NCBI RefSeq assembly: GCF_900095225.1
Contig: NZ_LT607415.1
Location: forward strand, 248,001-312,000
Source: Pseudomonas sp. UMAB-08
GTDB lineage: Bacteria; Pseudomonadota; Gammaproteobacteria; Pseudomonadales; Pseudomonadaceae
Length of the DNA: 64,000 nucleotides
Reading direction: 5' to 3'
Part shown: in pieces, positions 61,470 through 64,000 of the stretch
Numbering within the stretch: position 1 is the stretch's first letter
Layout: every line of letters begins with the position of its first letter
Notes under the pieces: generated by a model
What the model was told of the DNA's origin: nothing
What the model saw: only the letters and a program-made list of their open reading frames with translations
Databases searched by the model: none
Made by a program: the position numbers and the translations under genes

Positions 61470-61919
61470 GATCTTTTCCTTGATGGCCTCTTGAAGCGCC
61501 TCTGCCAAGAGGCTGGCGTGTGCCTTGGGTGTGATTGTTGCCGAGTACATCCGAATGCGTCCATCCCTAAGACGTCATAAGTGCAAATTTAATTCCCTTG
61601 AAACGCACATCTGGCATCGAGTCGCCCCGCAAGTAGACGAATAGTGCACCTGCTTGGTGCTTGCGCGTCTGATCATTATCCCTCAAACGCCAACGATTGC
61701 TGACTATTGTGGTGAAAAGAGTGGCAAAGAGCGCAAAAAGCCAGCGGCGCTTAAAGGTCTTTATAGTGTGGCGCTATTGTTGCCCAAGGCCGTTTTAGAG
61801 GCCGTCAAGAATTCAAGGCAGGCCATTGCCAGTCACGTGGCTCGCTCAGCCCGTACATGAGAGAGGTTGCCCGTTTCAATGCAGGTCTATCGCGAATCCG
61901 TTCGCGATAGATGGGGCAG
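61470..61919. other. Intergenic region between csrA and gntP
   Basis: About 450 bp. It contains the csrA promoter region at the left and the gntP hairpin at the right. A plus-strand frame at 61654-61860 has a TTG/GTG start without a ribosome-binding site and no recognised family; I do not annotate it. Confidence 0.35.
61886..61911 (-). terminator. Perfect hairpin after gntP
   Basis: TCTATCGCGAA and TTCGCGATAGA pair perfectly over eleven bases with a four-base loop, nine nt beyond the gntP stop. There is no T-run. Confidence 0.55.
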
Positions 61920-63272
61920 TCAAACCACCAGTGACAACAATAGAATGAAGATCAATCCGACCACCGACAGAATGGTTTCCATCGCGGTCCAGGTTTTGAA
62001 GGTTTCGGCGACGGTCATGTTGAAGTACTGCTTCACCAGCCAGAAGCCCGCATCGTTCACGTGCGACAGGATCAGCGAACCTGCACCCGTTGCGAGCACC
62101 AGCAGTTCGCGGTTCACCCCAGGGATCATGGCCACTACTGGCGCGACGATACCTGCGCCGGTGATGGTTGCGACTGTTGCGGAGCCCGTCGCAATGCGGA
62201 TTACCGCAGCGACCAGCCACGCCAGCAGGATCGGCGAAATTTCCGCACGGACCGCCATGTGGCCAATTACATCACCCACGCCGCTGGCGACCAGCATTTG
62301 TTTAAAACCACCGCCCGCGCCGACGATCATGACGATGGCCGCGACAGGCGCCAGGCTCTGATCAAGCAGCTTCATAATCTGCTGGCGGGAGAAACCGCGC
62401 GCGGCACCAAACGTGTAGAACGCCAGCAACAAGGCGGCGAGGAGGGCGGTGATCGGGTGACCGATCAGGTCCATCCAGACCCGGATAATGCTGGTGTCCG
62501 GCAGCACGATGTCGGCCAGGGTTTTGAGCAGCATCAGAAACACCGGCAGCAGGATCGTGACCAGCGTGATGCCGAAGCCCGGCAGATTTTCGGTTGTCGA
62601 CTCCTGTGCGATCTGGTCCATCAATTCTTTTGACGGAGTGCCAGGAATGTAGCGTGAAATCCACTTGCCGTAGATCGGCCCGGCGATCATCGCGGTGGGC
62701 AGTGCGACGATCAGACCGTAGAAAATGGTTTTACCAATGTCGGCATTAAAGACGCCAATCGCCAGCAGCGGACCCGGATGCGGCGGGACCAGCCCGTGCA
62801 CCGCGGACAGCCCTGCCAGCAGAGGAATACCGATTTTGACAATCGATAATCCGGTCCGTCGAGCCACGATGAATACCAGCGGGATCAACAGGACGAAGCC
62901 GATTTCGAAGAACAGCGGGATGCCCACCAGGAACGCTGAAAACATCATCGCCCAGTGCACACGGTCCTTGCCGAACAGCCGGACCAGGGTGCGCGCGATC
63001 TGGTCGGCGCCGCCTGAGTCAGCCATCAATTTGCCGAGCATGGTGCCCAGCGCCAAGAGGATGCCGACGAAGCCGAGAACGCCGCCGAAGCCGTCCTGGA
63101 ACGACTTCATAACCTTGTCCACCGGCATACCTGAGGTCAGGCCCAAAAAGCCCGAGGCGATGGTCAGCGCGACGAAAGGGTGAACTTTAAAGCGGGTGAT
63201 CAGCAGCACAAGGCCGATGATGGTCACCAGTGCATCGACGAGCAGGTACGTCTCTTGGGTCATGCCGAACAT
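61920..63272 (-). CDS. gntP: Gluconate:H+ symporter (GntP/GntT family)
   Basis: The 450-residue inner-membrane transporter has about twelve to fourteen spans. Family marks are the conserved AGLSAVHGLVPPHPGPL (about 154-170), IVGAGGGFKQMLVASG (about 315) and the C-terminal HVNDAGFWLVKQYFNM. It takes up gluconate with a proton. GGAG eight nt before the ATG fixes the start. The gluconokinase gene lies upstream on the same strand at a distance of 103 nt, and the two form a gluconate-use operon (PA2321-PA2322 in P. aeruginosa). A repressor gene (GntR) would be expected just beyond the window. Confidence 0.9.
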   Translation of the reverse strand: MFGMTQETYLLVDALVTIIGLVLLITRFKVHPFVALTIASGFLGLTSGMPVDKVMKSFQDGFGGVLGFVGILLALGTMLGKLMADSGGADQIARTLVRLFGKDRVHWAMMFSAFLVGIPLFFEIGFVLLIPLVFIVARRTGLSIVKIGIPLLAGLSAVHGLVPPHPGPLLAIGVFNADIGKTIFYGLIVALPTAMIAGPIYGKWISRYIPGTPSKELMDQIAQESTTENLPGFGITLVTILLPVFLMLLKTLADIVLPDTSIIRVWMDLIGHPITALLAALLLAFYTFGAARGFSRQQIMKLLDQSLAPVAAIVMIVGAGGGFKQMLVASGVGDVIGHMAVRAEISPILLAWLVAAVIRIATGSATVATITGAGIVAPVVAMIPGVNRELLVLATGAGSLILSHVNDAGFWLVKQYFNMTVAETFKTWTAMETILSVVGLIFILLLSLVV

Positions 63273-63375
63273 AGGTGCGTCTCCAGTTGTCTTTGTTTTT
63301 TGGAGCTACTGATGAGTGTGGCGTTCAATTCCGTTTGCAGGGTGCAAGACAGCGCTATCTTTTGCGTTCACGCCT

Positions 63376-63900
63376 TTATTTTCGTGGCCACGAAGCTTTC
63401 CACCAGGCGGCGGCTCGTTCTCCCAGCGTATCGACGGGGAGGGTCGCATCCACCACCAGCGTCAACGGTTCGCCATAAGGGGGTTCGAGCGTCGCGAACT
63501 GGCTGTCCACCAAGCTCGCCGGCATGAAATGCCCCGGGCGGTGTTCACAGCGCTCGATTGCCAGTTCCTTGCTCAGTTCGAGAAATATAAAACCCAGCCC
63601 CGGCACCGCCTCGCGAAGCTTTTCGCGATAGCTGAGTTTGAGCGCAGAACAGGTGACAATCGGACGCTCACCGTTACGCAATGCGGTGGCCATTTCTTCG
63701 CCCAGGCGGACGAGCCAACCGGCACGGTCTTCATCATTGAGGGGGATGCCAGCGCTCATCTTTTCGATGTTGGCGGCAGAGTGGAAGGCGTCACCTTCGA
63801 TGAGTCGACCGTCGCTGCGCAGGGCGATGGCGGCGCCGATGACGCTTTTGCCGCATCCGGCGACACCCATTACGACGAGGGCGGAAATAGCAGTATTCAT
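63376..63900 (-). CDS. gntK: Gluconokinase
   Basis: The 174-residue cytoplasmic kinase phosphorylates D-gluconate to 6-phosphogluconate. The P-loop GVAGCGKS is at about 12-19, the GDAFHSAANIEKMSAGIPLNDEDRAGWL segment that binds gluconate at about 36-65, and CSALKLSYREKLRE and HFMPASLVDSQFATLEP are the family closing motifs. The ATG at 63900 has TGAGGTAATT upstream. It is the first visible gene of the gluconate operon; the rest of its upstream region runs to the window end. Confidence 0.92.
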   Translation of the reverse strand: MNTAISALVVMGVAGCGKSVIGAAIALRSDGRLIEGDAFHSAANIEKMSAGIPLNDEDRAGWLVRLGEEMATALRNGERPIVTCSALKLSYREKLREAVPGLGFIFLELSKELAIERCEHRPGHFMPASLVDSQFATLEPPYGEPLTLVVDATLPVDTLGERAAAWWKASWPRK

Positions 63901-64000
63901 AATTACCTCAGCGAGAGACAGCGCTGTCTTTGTCGGCTTGAACAAAAGGCCGGCCAGGCTGTTTCCAGTTCTTGTCATTGTTATGGGCTAATCGGTCAAT

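Noticed and set aside
61654..61860. 68-codon plus-strand frame between csrA and gntP
   Set aside because: Starts with TTG or GTG without a ribosome-binding site; the basic C-terminal half is not convincing on its own.

Overview
The window is a 64-kb chromosomal stretch of a Pseudomonas, most likely from the fluorescens/putida side of the genus. The signs are the benK-benE-OprD trio with a BenR-type operator, an itaconate locus laid out like PA0877-PA0886 of P. aeruginosa, a Pseudomonas-type DUF1652 gene, OprD porins, CsrA/RsmA and a gluconate gntK/gntP pair. Genes are dense, operons are short, and there is no insertion sequence, prophage, CRISPR array or rRNA operon. One tRNA gene is present (Ser, anticodon GGA). 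These assignments come from reading the sequence and from memory of the families; no database search was run.

Layout: 0.4-3.5 kb, an LTA-synthase-like phosphoglycerol transferase, a small unknown gene and an RraB-type RNase E inhibitor. 3.7-7 kb, an ATP-grasp / alpha-E / transglutaminase operon behind an excellent sigma-54 promoter match. 7-8 kb, a periplasmic cytochrome c and a 31-aa membrane peptide. 8.4-12.7 kb, a beta-oxidation pair (thiolase and FadB-like protein) and a class I glutamine amidotransferase. 12.7-18 kb, CorA, PlsC, a crotonase and several small Pseudomonas proteins. 18-21.3 kb, a basic amino-acid ABC transporter. 22-25.9 kb, tRNA-Ser, an SDR/LysR divergent pair, a decayed isochorismatase-family gene and ZapE. 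26-30 kb, benzoate uptake (BenK, BenE, OprD porin). 30-36.3 kb, two transporters, a LysR/DUF969/DUF979 locus whose DUF979 gene is frameshifted, and a membrane-anchored hydrolase.

36.5-42 kb holds an exported methionine-sulfoxide repair set (MsrB with a Tat-like signal, the electron-supplying CcdA-thioredoxin fusion DipZ, MsrA), divergent from an OmpR-type two-component system. 42-51.8 kb is the itaconate catabolic locus: a LysR regulator, Ich, an acyl-CoA dehydrogenase, an MmgE/PrpD protein, Ict, Ccl and a TRAP transporter. Two matching operator-promoter blocks precede its two transcription units. 51.9-58.4 kb carries scattered accessory genes (GNAT, DUF1652, a sigma-54-type membrane protein with a 24-aa hydrophobic peptide, an unusual FAD protein, a ketopantoate reductase paralogue, YdcH). 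58.4-64 kb carries a PPOX-fold protein, a GST with a divergent LysR, a CsrA paralogue and the gluconate genes.

The most informative non-coding signals are the two sigma-54 promoters (near 3.72 and 53.52 kb), the BenR/XylS-type direct repeats (25.94 kb), the duplicated operator of the itaconate regulon (42.90 and 48.64 kb) and a 68-nt hairpin leader ahead of the amidotransferase gene (11.88 kb). Several genes shorter than 60 codons are described with their ribosome-binding sites.
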